Shown here: positions 46,119 through 55,039 of the stretch, one piece after another | Numbering within the stretch: position 1 is the stretch's first letter | Layout of the letters: each line of letters opens with the position of its first letter | Source: Burkholderia arboris | Lineage (GTDB): Bacteria > Pseudomonadota > Gammaproteobacteria > Burkholderiales > Burkholderiaceae | Length of the DNA stretch: 64,000 nucleotides | NCBI RefSeq assembly: GCF_902499125.1 | Contig: NZ_CABVPX010000027.1 | Coordinates: 45,031-109,030 of the forward strand | Reading direction: 5' to 3' | Made by a program: the position numbers and the translations under genes | Notes under the pieces: generated by a model | Database searches by the model: none | What the model saw: only the letters and a program-made list of their open reading frames with translations | What the model was told of the DNA's origin: nothing

Positions 46119-47015
46119 TCACGCCTGTGCGGGCGCAGCCTTCACACGAAAGAGCTGCTTGAGACCGGCGAACAGCGGTGCCTTCACGGTGCCCGGCGCG
46201 CGGCCGAAGCTTTCGGTGATGCGGTCGAGAATGATCGCGAGCAGCACGACCGACAGACCGCTTTCGAAACCGAGGCCGATGTCGAGGCGCTGGATACTGG
46301 CGAGCACGTCGTTGCCGAGACCACCCGCGCCGACCATCGACGCGATGATCACCATCGACAGCGCCATCATGATCGTTTGGTTCACGCCCTGCATGATCGA
46401 CGGCAGCGCATTCGGGAACTGCACCTTGTACAGCAGCTGCCACGGCGTGCAGCCGAACGCCTGGCCGGCTTCGACGATCTCGCGGTTCACGTGGCGGATA
46501 CCGAGGCTCGTCAGGCGCACCGCCGGCGGCATCGCGAAGATCACCGTCGACAGGATCCCCGGCACGCGGCCGAGACCGAACAGCATCGCGGCCGGAATCA
46601 GGTAGACGAAGGCCGGCATCGTCTGCATCAGGTCGAGGATCGGGCGCACGATCGCGGCAACCCACTTGCTCTTCGCGGCCCAGACGCCGAGCGGAATGCC
46701 AAGCACGAGGCTGATGATCGTCGAAGACAGCGTGAGGCCGAGCGTGATGACCGTTTGATCCCAGAAACCCGTCGCGAAGATCAGCAGCAACGACGCGGTG
46801 GTGAACAGCGCGAAGCGCCAGCCCACCCGCCACAGCCCGACGCCGATGAAGATCGCCATCATCAGCCACATCGGGATCGCCTGCAGGCTGTGCTCGACGA
46901 ATGCCGCGAGACCTTCGATCGCCTGACCGATCGCGTCGAACGTCTTCGCATCGTGGTCGAGCAGGTAGTGAACGGACTGGTCGACCCAGGTACCGAGCGG
47001 AATCATTTCAGACAT
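46119..47015 (-). CDS. choW: Choline/betaine ABC transporter permease (ProW type)
   Basis: Inner-membrane permease of 298 aa with about six helices and a BPD_transp_1 domain (residues 85-280). The EAA loop is EAGQAFGCTPWQLLYKVQFP. An amphipathic N-terminal part, as in ProW, precedes helix 1. Overlaps the ATPase gene by eight bases. Confidence 0.9.
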   Translation of the reverse strand: MSEMIPLGTWVDQSVHYLLDHDAKTFDAIGQAIEGLAAFVEHSLQAIPMWLMMAIFIGVGLWRVGWRFALFTTASLLLIFATGFWDQTVITLGLTLSSTIISLVLGIPLGVWAAKSKWVAAIVRPILDLMQTMPAFVYLIPAAMLFGLGRVPGILSTVIFAMPPAVRLTSLGIRHVNREIVEAGQAFGCTPWQLLYKVQFPNALPSIMQGVNQTIMMALSMVIIASMVGAGGLGNDVLASIQRLDIGLGFESGLSVVLLAIILDRITESFGRAPGTVKAPLFAGLKQLFRVKAAPAQA

Positions 47016-48177
47016 GGGAGCCTCGCGAACGCGTGATGGCCTTCAGGATGAGTGCACGATCGACCGAGCCGCAGTAGCAGCCGTCGTCGTCGACGACGGG
47101 CAGTGCATTCGGGCTGGCGACCACACGCGCGACGACATGTTCGAGCGACGCGTCGCGCCGGATGCTTTCGATCGGCCGCACCGACGGGGTGTCCTGACCG
47201 ATCGCGTCGCGCGTGACGAAGCCGCGGATCTTGCGGGCGGCGTCGAGCACGAACGCGTATTCGGCGCTGCCGTTCAGCGTCGCCGCGACGTTCGCGGCAT
47301 CGCACTTCGACACGATCGGCACGGCGCCCGTCTGCATCAGGTCGCCGGCCGTGAGGTAGCGGCTGGTGTCGATGCCGTCGAAGAACGCACGCACGTAGTC
47401 GTCGGCCGGGTTCGCGATGATGTCCTGCGGCGTGCCGACCTGCACGAGGCGGCCACCCTCCATGATCGCGATGCGGTTGCCGATGCGCAGCGCTTCTTCC
47501 AGATCGTGCGACACGAACATGATCGTGCGGCGCTGTTCCTTCTGCAGTTGCAGCAGCACATCCTGCATTTCGCGGCGCTTGAGCGGGTCGAGCGCGGAGA
47601 ACGCCTCGTCCATGATCATCAGCGACGGGTTCACGGCCAGCGCACGGGCGAGGCCGACGCGCTGCTGCATGCCGCCCGACAACTCGGACGGCAGCTTGTG
47701 CGAGAACGGCGCCAGGCCGACCTGCTCGAGCACTTCCATCGCGCGGCGTTCGCGTTCCTTCTTGCCCATGCCCGCGACTTCCAGGCCGAATGCGGCATTC
47801 GACACCACGGTGCGATGCGGCATCAGCGCGAACGACTGGAACACCATGCTCATGTCCTTGCGGCGCAGCGCGGTCAGCGCCGAGCGGCGCGCCGACGCGA
47901 CGTCGAGCCCGTCGATCATCACCTTGCCGGCGCTCGGATCGACCAGCCGGTTCACGAGGCGGATCAGCGTGGACTTGCCGGAGCCGGACAGGCCCATCAA
48001 TACAAAAATTTCGCCTTCCTGCACATCGAAGGAGACGTTGTGCACGCCGACGACCTGACCGGTGCGCTTGAGCACATCGTCTTTCGTCGCGCCGGCGGCG
48101 AGCATGTCGAGCGCCTGCTGCGGATTGCTTCCAAACACCTTGCACAGACCTTCGACCACGACCTTGGGGGCATCCAT
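47008..48177 (-). CDS. choV: Choline/betaine ABC transporter ATPase (ProV type) with CBS domains
   Basis: ATPase of 389 aa. Walker A is GLSGSGKST near residue 59, signature LSGGMQQRV, Walker B LMIMDEAFSALDPL, switch VSHDLEEAL. The C-terminal 110 residues look like tandem CBS domains, which in OpuA sense ionic strength. First gene of the transporter, with paired direct repeats upstream at 48263-48293. Confidence 0.9.
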   Translation of the reverse strand: MDAPKVVVEGLCKVFGSNPQQALDMLAAGATKDDVLKRTGQVVGVHNVSFDVQEGEIFVLMGLSGSGKSTLIRLVNRLVDPSAGKVMIDGLDVASARRSALTALRRKDMSMVFQSFALMPHRTVVSNAAFGLEVAGMGKKERERRAMEVLEQVGLAPFSHKLPSELSGGMQQRVGLARALAVNPSLMIMDEAFSALDPLKRREMQDVLLQLQKEQRRTIMFVSHDLEEALRIGNRIAIMEGGRLVQVGTPQDIIANPADDYVRAFFDGIDTSRYLTAGDLMQTGAVPIVSKCDAANVAATLNGSAEYAFVLDAARKIRGFVTRDAIGQDTPSVRPIESIRRDASLEHVVARVVASPNALPVVDDDGCYCGSVDRALILKAITRSRGSHV

Positions 48178-48794
48178 CGAAACCTTCTCCTCGTGTAGCG
48201 GGGACTCGCGCTTGTCATAGCGTGCCTACATAGTTGCCAGAAAAAACCCCGACCTGCCGACGAATTACGACAAACGCTTGCGCAAATACGACACGGGCTC
48301 CAGCCCCGCCTGGCGGGCCGCGCCATGCGGCGGCACCCGATTGCGGCGGCGCAGTACGCGCACACCCAGCAACGGCGGGCGTCGCCCGTCGGACTTGTGC
48401 GCAGCAGCGCGGCGCGCATCGCACGAGAATTTGCGCCAATGCGCATCGGCCGCACGTCGCTTTCCGACAAATTCACGTCCGATCCGGCGGCGATCTGCTC
48501 AGACGAAAACACGTATCGCATTCGCCGGTAAAAAGCATGACCGTGCAAAAAGCCGTTCGACGACACCGGACGGCGCACGCCGCGATACCGCGCGAAGCCC
48601 GGAAATCCGCGACGGGCCGCTGTGATACATTCCCCGCAAACACGCTGATCGCGACGTTGCCGCAGGCCTTTCGCACGAGGGTCCACCCATACGGCGCGCG
48701 CATGCCGGTTCGCCTGCCGGCCGTGCTGAAACCGCCTCGATCCGGTGCGATCCGCGATCGATGGACGATAACGATAGTGAGAGGGAGCAAGGCG
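48178..48794. other. 617-bp intergenic region
   Basis: Promoter region for the choV operon on the left and for the DUF2339 gene on the right. I see no plausible gene, RNA or long repeat apart from the half-sites at 48263-48293 near the choV side. Several open frames here are shadows with no starts or family similarity. Confidence 0.6.
48263..48293. promoter_or_regulatory. Paired half-sites, possible GbdR/AraC operator upstream of choV
   Basis: AATTACGACA (48263-48272) and AAATACGACA (48284-48293) match at nine of ten positions and are exactly 21 bases apart, two helical turns. AraC-family proteins bind such direct repeats. They lie 86-116 bases before the choV start. The core ACGACA also occurs in the leaders of the sdaA and choX genes. 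Confidence 0.45.
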
Positions 48795-51700
48795 TTGAAC
48801 TGGGCATTCGCCGTAATCGGTTTCGTCGTGGGCGGCATCGCCGCCCTGATCGGGGATTTCTCGGCCGCGAACGGCTCGCTGCTCGGGGCCGCCGTCGGGT
48901 TCTGCATCGGTCACGCGCTGCGGCAGCACAAGCTCAAGAACAAGCCAGCCGCGCCCGATGCGTTCGCGATGTCCGCGACCCCGACGCCCACGCCGTTGCC
49001 GCTTGCCGATCGCGTCGCGCGCCTCGAAGCGACCGTCGACACGCTCACGCGCGAACTCGACGCGTTGCGCGCCCAGTTGGCAGGCGCGAAGGCCGGCGCG
49101 GCAACCGCCGGTGGCGTCGCGCAAACGGCGTCGGCCGGTGCGGCATCCGCGCCGCCGTCGACGCCCGTCCCGACGCCGCCCGTACAACCCGCACAACCTG
49201 CCATTGCACGGGCAGGCACACCGGCCGCCACCTCGGTACCGGCGCCTGCCGTACCGCCCGCACTGCCCGCGCCAGCATCCGCGGCACGCCCGGGCGCACC
49301 GGCGCCCGCTCCCGTCAACACCACGGCAACGCCCCCCGCCGCACCGGCCCGCCCTGCCCCGCCCGCGCCGCGCGAACCCGGCATCGTCGACCGTGCATTC
49401 GGCGCCGCGCGCGACTGGCTGCTGGGCGGCAACACGGTGGTGCGCGTCGGGATCATCGTGCTGTTCTTCGGCGTCGCGTTCCTGCTCAAGTACGCGGCCG
49501 ACAACAACATGCTGCCGATCGAATTCCGCCTCGCGGGCACGGCGCTCGCCGCGGCCGCGCTGCTCGCGATCGGCTGGCGCGTGCGCGCGCGACGCGCCGC
49601 TTACGGCCTCGTGCTGCAGGGTGGCGGCGTCGGCATCCTGTACCTGACGATCTTCGCCGCGACCAAGCTTTACGCGCTGCTGCCCGTCGGCGCCGCGTTC
49701 CCGCTGATGGTCGCGGTCTGCGCGCTGAGCGCGTTCCTCGCGGTGCGGCAGAACGCGCTGCCGCTCGCGTTCATGGGCAGCGCAGGCGGCTTCCTCGCGC
49801 CGGTGCTGCTGTCGACCGGCCAGGGCAACCACGTCGCGCTGTTCAGCTACTACGCGCTGCTGAACGCGGGCATCTTCGCGATCGCGTGGTTCAAGGCCTG
49901 GCGCCCGCTGAACCTGCTCGGCTTCGTGTTCACGTTCACGATCGGCTCCGCGTGGGGCGTGACGGCCTATCGTCCCGCACTGTTCGCGAGCACCGAGCCG
50001 TTCCTGATCCTGTTCTTCCTGATGTATGTCGGCATCGCGCTGCTGTATGCGGTGAAACGCGAACTCGCGCTACGGCACTACGTCGACGGCACGCTCGTGT
50101 TCGGCACGCCGATCGTCGCGACCGCGCTGCAGGCGTCGCTCGTGAAGGGCATGCCATTCGGGCTCGCGTGGAGCGCGGTCGCGCTGTCGGCGTTCTACGT
50201 CGCGGTCGCGGCCTGGCTCGCGCGGCGCCGCGACCGCCTCGGATTGCTGTTCGAATCGATGCTCGCGCTCGCGGTGATCTTCGCGACGCTGGCCGTACCG
50301 CTCGCATTCTCGGGCCCGACGACCAGCGCCGCGTGGGCGATCGAAGGCGCGGCCATCGTATGGCTCGCCGTGCGCCAGAAGCGCCTGCTGCCGTTCGGCT
50401 TCGGTCTGCTGATGCAGGTCGCCGCGGCCGGCGCGTTCTTCACCAGCCTCCTCGGGGCGGCCGACACCACCACGCTGCCCGTACTCAACAGCCCGTACAT
50501 CGCGATGCTGCTGATCGCGCTGGCCGGCGTGTTTACCGGCTGGTGGCTGCACGGACGCGACGACGCGCGCGCGTGGCACGCGTGGATGCCTGAAATCGGT
50601 GCTGCCGCTGCCGCATGGGGACTGCTGTGGTGGGTCAGCGGCGGGCTGCACGAGATCCTCGTTTATGCGAGCCGTCACGTCGACCTGCATGTCGATCGCT
50701 TCGTCGTCGATACGACCGCGCTGTTCGCCGCCGGCACCGCGTGGCTCGCGCATGTCGCGCGCCGCCGGCTTGCGTGGCCGCTCGCCGAATGGCCCGCGCT
50801 CGCGCTGGCGCCGGTGCTCGCCCTGCTCGCGCTGCGCGCGTTCGATGCGCATGAAGCGCCGCTGTCCGGCATGGGTGCGTTCGCGTGGCCCATCGTCGTC
50901 GGCGCGGGTCTTGCGCTGCTGTGGCGCCAGTCGCGCGGCACGGCCGGCGCCGGGACCGCGAACGGCACGGTGCCATCGATCGCTGCCGGCATCATCGCGC
51001 CGCTGCATACGCTGACGTTCTGGACCCTGTGCGGGCTGCTGTCGCTCGAAGGGTTCTGGCGCCTGCGCGCGTTCGTCCCCGAAGGGGCATGGAGCTGGAG
51101 CGCGTGGGCGTACGGCTTCGGCGCGCTGCTCCTGCTCGTGTCGGGCCCCGGCTCGCGCCTGCGCTGGCCCGTCGCGGCGTTCCCGCGCGCCTACCAGGTG
51201 TGGGGCGCGGCGCCGCTCGCCGCGCTGCTGTGGCTGTGGAGCCTCGCCAGCACGATCAGCGACGGCAGCGCCGCGCCGCTCTTCTGGCTGCCGCTGCTCA
51301 ATCCGCTCGACGTCGCGCAGTGCCTCGTCTTCGTTGCATTCGCCGTATGGCTGCGCCGCCTGAAAACGCTCGGCATCGCGTGGCATCCGCGCGTCGTCGA
51401 CTATGCGGCGCTCGCGACCGTGTTCCTGTGGTTCAACGTGCTGATGCTGCGCACGCTGCATCACCGTTTCCACTTGGGTTACGACGTCGACACCGTGCTG
51501 TCGTCGTTCGGCATCCAGCAGGTGTTCATGGTCGGCTGGAGCCTGTTCGCGTTCGCCGGGATGTGGCTGACGCGCCGCGACGGCATCGCCCGTATCTGTG
51601 CGTTCGCGTCGCTGCCGCTGATCGTCGTGATGTGGGTGTGGACCTTCTACGCAAACTTCACGCAGGACGGCGGAAGCTGGGCGCGCGTGCCGCTCTTCAA

Positions 51701-52184
51701 TCCGCTCGATCTCGTGCTCGTGGTCGTCTATGCGCTTGCCGCATCGTGGTTCGTGCGTGCGCGCAAGCTCGGCTGGTCGTTCGGCAAGTACCGCGTCGAA
51801 CTGCTGAGCGCGGCTGGCGCCACCGCGTTCCTGTGGCTGAACGCGATCCTGCTGCGCACGCTGCACCACTGGGCCGGCGTGCCGTACGAATTCGGCGCGA
51901 TGGCCGAATCGACGCTCGTGCAGGCGTCGGTGTCCGTGTACTGGACCCTCTGCGCGCTCGCGATCACGATCTGGGCCACGCGCCGCGGACTGCGCCCGCT
52001 GTGGTTCGTCGGCGCCGCCCTGCTCGCGCTGACGGTCGTCAAGCTGTTCCTGTTCGACCTGTCGCACGTGACCGGGATCGAGCGCATCGTGTCGTTCATC
52101 GGCATCGGCGTGCTGCTGCTGTTGATCGGGTATTTCTCGCCGCTGCCGCCGAAGGCCGCCGCGCAACAGGACGACCAGCCATGA
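48795..52184 (+). CDS. DUF2339 multi-helix membrane protein
   Basis: Very large inner-membrane protein of 1129 aa. An N-terminal glycine-rich helix (residues 4-40) is followed by a coiled-coil-like stretch (LADRVARLEATVDTLTRELDALRAQL), a Pro/Ala-rich linker, and then over 20 hydrophobic helices to the end, typical of DUF2339. I chose the TTG at 48795, which has GAGGGAG eight bases upstream; longer frames have no such site. Overlaps the DUF3999 gene by ATGA. Function unknown. Confidence 0.86.
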   Translation: MNWAFAVIGFVVGGIAALIGDFSAANGSLLGAAVGFCIGHALRQHKLKNKPAAPDAFAMSATPTPTPLPLADRVARLEATVDTLTRELDALRAQLAGAKAGAATAGGVAQTASAGAASAPPSTPVPTPPVQPAQPAIARAGTPAATSVPAPAVPPALPAPASAARPGAPAPAPVNTTATPPAAPARPAPPAPREPGIVDRAFGAARDWLLGGNTVVRVGIIVLFFGVAFLLKYAADNNMLPIEFRLAGTALAAAALLAIGWRVRARRAAYGLVLQGGGVGILYLTIFAATKLYALLPVGAAFPLMVAVCALSAFLAVRQNALPLAFMGSAGGFLAPVLLSTGQGNHVALFSYYALLNAGIFAIAWFKAWRPLNLLGFVFTFTIGSAWGVTAYRPALFASTEPFLILFFLMYVGIALLYAVKRELALRHYVDGTLVFGTPIVATALQASLVKGMPFGLAWSAVALSAFYVAVAAWLARRRDRLGLLFESMLALAVIFATLAVPLAFSGPTTSAAWAIEGAAIVWLAVRQKRLLPFGFGLLMQVAAAGAFFTSLLGAADTTTLPVLNSPYIAMLLIALAGVFTGWWLHGRDDARAWHAWMPEIGAAAAAWGLLWWVSGGLHEILVYASRHVDLHVDRFVVDTTALFAAGTAWLAHVARRRLAWPLAEWPALALAPVLALLALRAFDAHEAPLSGMGAFAWPIVVGAGLALLWRQSRGTAGAGTANGTVPSIAAGIIAPLHTLTFWTLCGLLSLEGFWRLRAFVPEGAWSWSAWAYGFGALLLLVSGPGSRLRWPVAAFPRAYQVWGAAPLAALLWLWSLASTISDGSAAPLFWLPLLNPLDVAQCLVFVAFAVWLRRLKTLGIAWHPRVVDYAALATVFLWFNVLMLRTLHHRFHLGYDVDTVLSSFGIQQVFMVGWSLFAFAGMWLTRRDGIARICAFASLPLIVVMWVWTFYANFTQDGGSWARVPLFNPLDLVLVVVYALAASWFVRARKLGWSFGKYRVELLSAAGATAFLWLNAILLRTLHHWAGVPYEFGAMAESTLVQASVSVYWTLCALAITIWATRRGLRPLWFVGAALLALTVVKLFLFDLSHVTGIERIVSFIGIGVLLLLIGYFSPLPPKAAAQQDDQP

Positions 52185-53539
52185 AGCGACTCGCCGCCCT
52201 GCTCGGACTGAGCCTGCTCGCGTCGTTCGCGGCCGCCGACGGTGCGCCGGACGCCGGACGCGTCACGCAACGCTTCGCGCTCGACCTCGACGGCAGCGCC
52301 GCGTATTACCAGCTCACCGTGCCGCAGCCCGTGTATGCGGCGAGCCGGCGCGACGATCTCGGCGACGTGCGCATCTTCAACGGTGCGGGCGAGCCGGTGC
52401 CGTATTCGCTCGATGCCCCCGTCGCGGCCGCGCCCGCCGTACCGCCGGCGCGCACGCCGGTGCACTGGTTTCCGCTGCCGCCCGCCCGCGCCGATAACGG
52501 CAACGCGCCGCTCGGCGTGACGGTCGGCCCGGACGGCGCGCTGCGCGCGGCGACCGCCGCACCGGCGCGCACGAAGCACGGCGCCGATCTCGTCGACCTG
52601 TCGCATGCGGACGGCACTCTCGATGCGCTGCTCGTGCATGTGGGTGACGCCAGCTACCAGGGGCGTGTCGCGATCGAAGCGAGCGACGACCTGCGCAGCT
52701 GGCGGTCGCTCGGCAGCACACAGCTGCTGAAGGTCGGCCGCGGCGACGACATGCTGGTGCAGGAACGCATCGCGCTCGAAGGCGCGGCGCCGCGCTACCT
52801 GCGGCTGGACTGGCTCGACGGCGCGCCCGCGATCGCGTCGATCGACGTCGAGACGCATCCGCGTGACAGTCGCGGGACCGATACCGCATCCGTGCCGCGC
52901 CAGTGGCGCGACGCCGTGCGTGTGCACGCCGGCAGCGCGCCGGGCGAGTATCTGTTCGACACCGACGGCGCGTATCCGGTCGATCGCGTACGCATCGACC
53001 TGCCGCAGCCGAACACCGTCGCACGCGCGACGCTGCAGAGCCGCCCCGATGCACAGGCGCCGTGGCGCGACGTTGCGGGCGCCGTGCTGTTCCGGCTGCA
53101 GGGCAAGGCCGGCGAGCAGCGCAATCCGCCGCTCGAATTCGCGGCGAATACGGATCGCGCATGGCGGATCGTCGTCGACATGCGCAACGGCGGGTTCGGC
53201 GGCGGCCAGCCGGCCATCGCGGTCGGCTGGCATCCTGCCGCGCTGACCTTCGTCGCGCGCGGCACGCCGCCGTTTACGCTCGGCGTCGGCGATGCGTCGC
53301 TCGTGTCGTCGGCCGCGAGCCGCGATGCGATGCTGGTCGGCATGGCGCCCGAAGTGCGGCCCGCGCGGGTCGGCGCGGCGCTGCCGGTATCGGCGGTCGC
53401 GCCGGTGCCGGCAGCCGATACCGACGCGACGCGCCGCTACGTGCTGTGGGGCGCGCTGGTTGTCGCGGTGGGCGTGCTCGGCACGATCGCATGGCGGCTC
53501 GCGAAAGGCGGCGGCGACGCGCGCGGCCGCGACGAGTGA
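52181..53539 (+). CDS. DUF3999 envelope protein
   Basis: Protein of 452 aa: signal peptide ending near residue 19 (AAADG), a large periplasmic beta-rich region typical of DUF3999 (RFALDLDGSAAYYQLTVP near the start; DLGDVRIFNGAGEPVPYSL), and one C-terminal helix (about residues 425-442) with a basic tail. It is probably anchored in the inner membrane with a periplasmic domain. Translationally coupled to the DUF2339 gene. The two are likely partners. Confidence 0.85.
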   Translation: MKRLAALLGLSLLASFAAADGAPDAGRVTQRFALDLDGSAAYYQLTVPQPVYAASRRDDLGDVRIFNGAGEPVPYSLDAPVAAAPAVPPARTPVHWFPLPPARADNGNAPLGVTVGPDGALRAATAAPARTKHGADLVDLSHADGTLDALLVHVGDASYQGRVAIEASDDLRSWRSLGSTQLLKVGRGDDMLVQERIALEGAAPRYLRLDWLDGAPAIASIDVETHPRDSRGTDTASVPRQWRDAVRVHAGSAPGEYLFDTDGAYPVDRVRIDLPQPNTVARATLQSRPDAQAPWRDVAGAVLFRLQGKAGEQRNPPLEFAANTDRAWRIVVDMRNGGFGGGQPAIAVGWHPAALTFVARGTPPFTLGVGDASLVSSAASRDAMLVGMAPEVRPARVGAALPVSAVAPVPAADTDATRRYVLWGALVVAVGVLGTIAWRLAKGGGDARGRDE

Positions 53540-53643
53540 CATCCCGCGTCTTTATGCGGCGTTTATCCGGCACACCTGTTTCTTTCGACGCTCGCAACGC
53601 GTAACTGCGTACAGTCGTCGCATCGGAACCACGATGCGACGAC

Positions 53644-54297
53644 ATGCAGGAAACCTATCCATCGCATGACCGGCCGGCACAACGCATGCGTATGTGCCCG
53701 GCCCTGCCACTGAAGCGGCTTCTGTTGCTTTTCCCGATCGCGCTGTCGCTATCGGCCACACTGCCCGCGCGTGCCGACGACATGCCGGCGGCACCGGTCG
53801 GCGCCGCCAGCACGCCCGATGCATCACCGCCTCCCACCCTCGACACGATCGTCACGGCGCTGCGCAACCGCTTTCACATCGCGTATGCCGAAGCACGCAC
53901 GATCGCCCGCGCGGTGCAGACCGAGTCGGACCGCTACGGGCTCGCCCCGGCGCTGCTGCTCGCGATCATCGCGGTCGAATCGGGCTTCGATCGCCACGCG
54001 ACCAGCGTCGCGGGTGCGCGCGGACTGATGCAGGTACTGCCCGCCGCGCATCGCGATCTCGTCGCGCATGTAACGGATTTGTCCGATCCGGCGACCAACG
54101 TACGGATCGGCGCAGCGATCTTCCGCGGCTATCTCGACGATGCAGACGGCGACGTCGAGAGCGCGCTCGTACGCTACAACGGCGGTACGAAGCGCTATGC
54201 GCAGCGCGTCGCACTGCGTGTGCAGCAATTCGATGCGCAGTTGCGCCGGTCGAGCGGCATGCCGGCCGACGAACTGCGGACGGCCGCAAACCCCTGA
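53644..54297 (+). CDS. Lytic transglycosylase (SLT domain), second copy
   Basis: Exported murein lytic transglycosylase of 217 aa. A signal peptide (LLLLFPIALSLSATLPARA) is followed by an SLT domain with catalytic Glu in IIAVESGFD, GARGLMQVLPAAHRD and RYNGGTKRYA. In-frame Met codons at 53686 and 53692 would give a shorter and more typical signal. Sequence resembles the enzyme at 10894-11571 closely in the active-site region. Converges on the response-regulator gene. Confidence 0.84.
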   Translation: MQETYPSHDRPAQRMRMCPALPLKRLLLLFPIALSLSATLPARADDMPAAPVGAASTPDASPPPTLDTIVTALRNRFHIAYAEARTIARAVQTESDRYGLAPALLLAIIAVESGFDRHATSVAGARGLMQVLPAAHRDLVAHVTDLSDPATNVRIGAAIFRGYLDDADGDVESALVRYNGGTKRYAQRVALRVQQFDAQLRRSSGMPADELRTAANP

Positions 54298-54312
54298 ACA
54301 CACCGCTCCACG

Positions 54313-55011
54313 TTACGCGGCGCCGGCAAGCCGGTAGCCGACGCCCCTCTCCGTCACGATGTATTCGGGCCGCCGCGGCTCGGCCTCCAGCTTGCGCCGC
54401 AGATGGCCGACAACCACGCGCAGGTCGTGCGCATCCTTGCCGTGCGCCTTGCCCCACACCTCGCTCAGCAACCGGTCGTGTGTCAGCAGCCGTCCCGCGT
54501 GATGCGCGAGGACAGCCAGCAGCCGGTATTCGACCGGGCTCAGATGCACGCGTTCGCCGCCGCGCACCACCTGGCGATCGCCGAGATCGACGATCACGTC
54601 GCCGAGGCGCACGCGCACCGCATCGATGCGCCCGCCGCCGGCCTGCCGCCGCAGTTGCGCACGCATCCGCGCGATCAACTCGGCCACGCCGAACGGCTTG
54701 GTCAGATAGTCGTCCGCGCCCGCGTCGAGCGCGGCCACCTTGTCGCATTCCGCGCTCCGCGCCGACAGCACGATCAACGGCGCATCCGAGCACGCGCGCA
54801 GCGCACGGATCAGTTCGGCGCCACCGAGATCGTGCAGGTTCGTATCCGCGACGATCAGGTCGGGGGGACGGGCGGTCACGGCAGCCACGCCTGCGGCGCC
54901 GGTCGCGGCCTCGTACACGTGCATGCGTTCGGCCTTCAGCGCGACGCGGACGAAATGCCGGATGAACCTGTCTTCGTCGACGATCGCGATGACGACGGTC
55001 GGCTCGCTCAT
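54313..55011 (-). CDS. kdpE: KdpE-family response regulator
   Basis: OmpR-type regulator of 232 aa, clearly KdpE-like: SAPLIVLSARSAECDKVAALDAGADDYLTKPFG region and C-terminal VGHLRRKLEAEP, VTERGVGYRL. The receiver has VDED and the acceptor Asp in LIVADTNLHD, a slightly unusual context (family consensus LDLGLPD). The start at MSEPTVVI follows kdpB by 28 bases. No KdpD sensor is adjacent. Confidence 0.85.
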   Translation of the reverse strand: MSEPTVVIAIVDEDRFIRHFVRVALKAERMHVYEAATGAAGVAAVTARPPDLIVADTNLHDLGGAELIRALRACSDAPLIVLSARSAECDKVAALDAGADDYLTKPFGVAELIARMRAQLRRQAGGGRIDAVRVRLGDVIVDLGDRQVVRGGERVHLSPVEYRLLAVLAHHAGRLLTHDRLLSEVWGKAHGKDAHDLRVVVGHLRRKLEAEPRRPEYIVTERGVGYRLAGAA

Positions 55012-55039
55012 GCGGTCATGCCTCCGCGCGTCACCCTGT

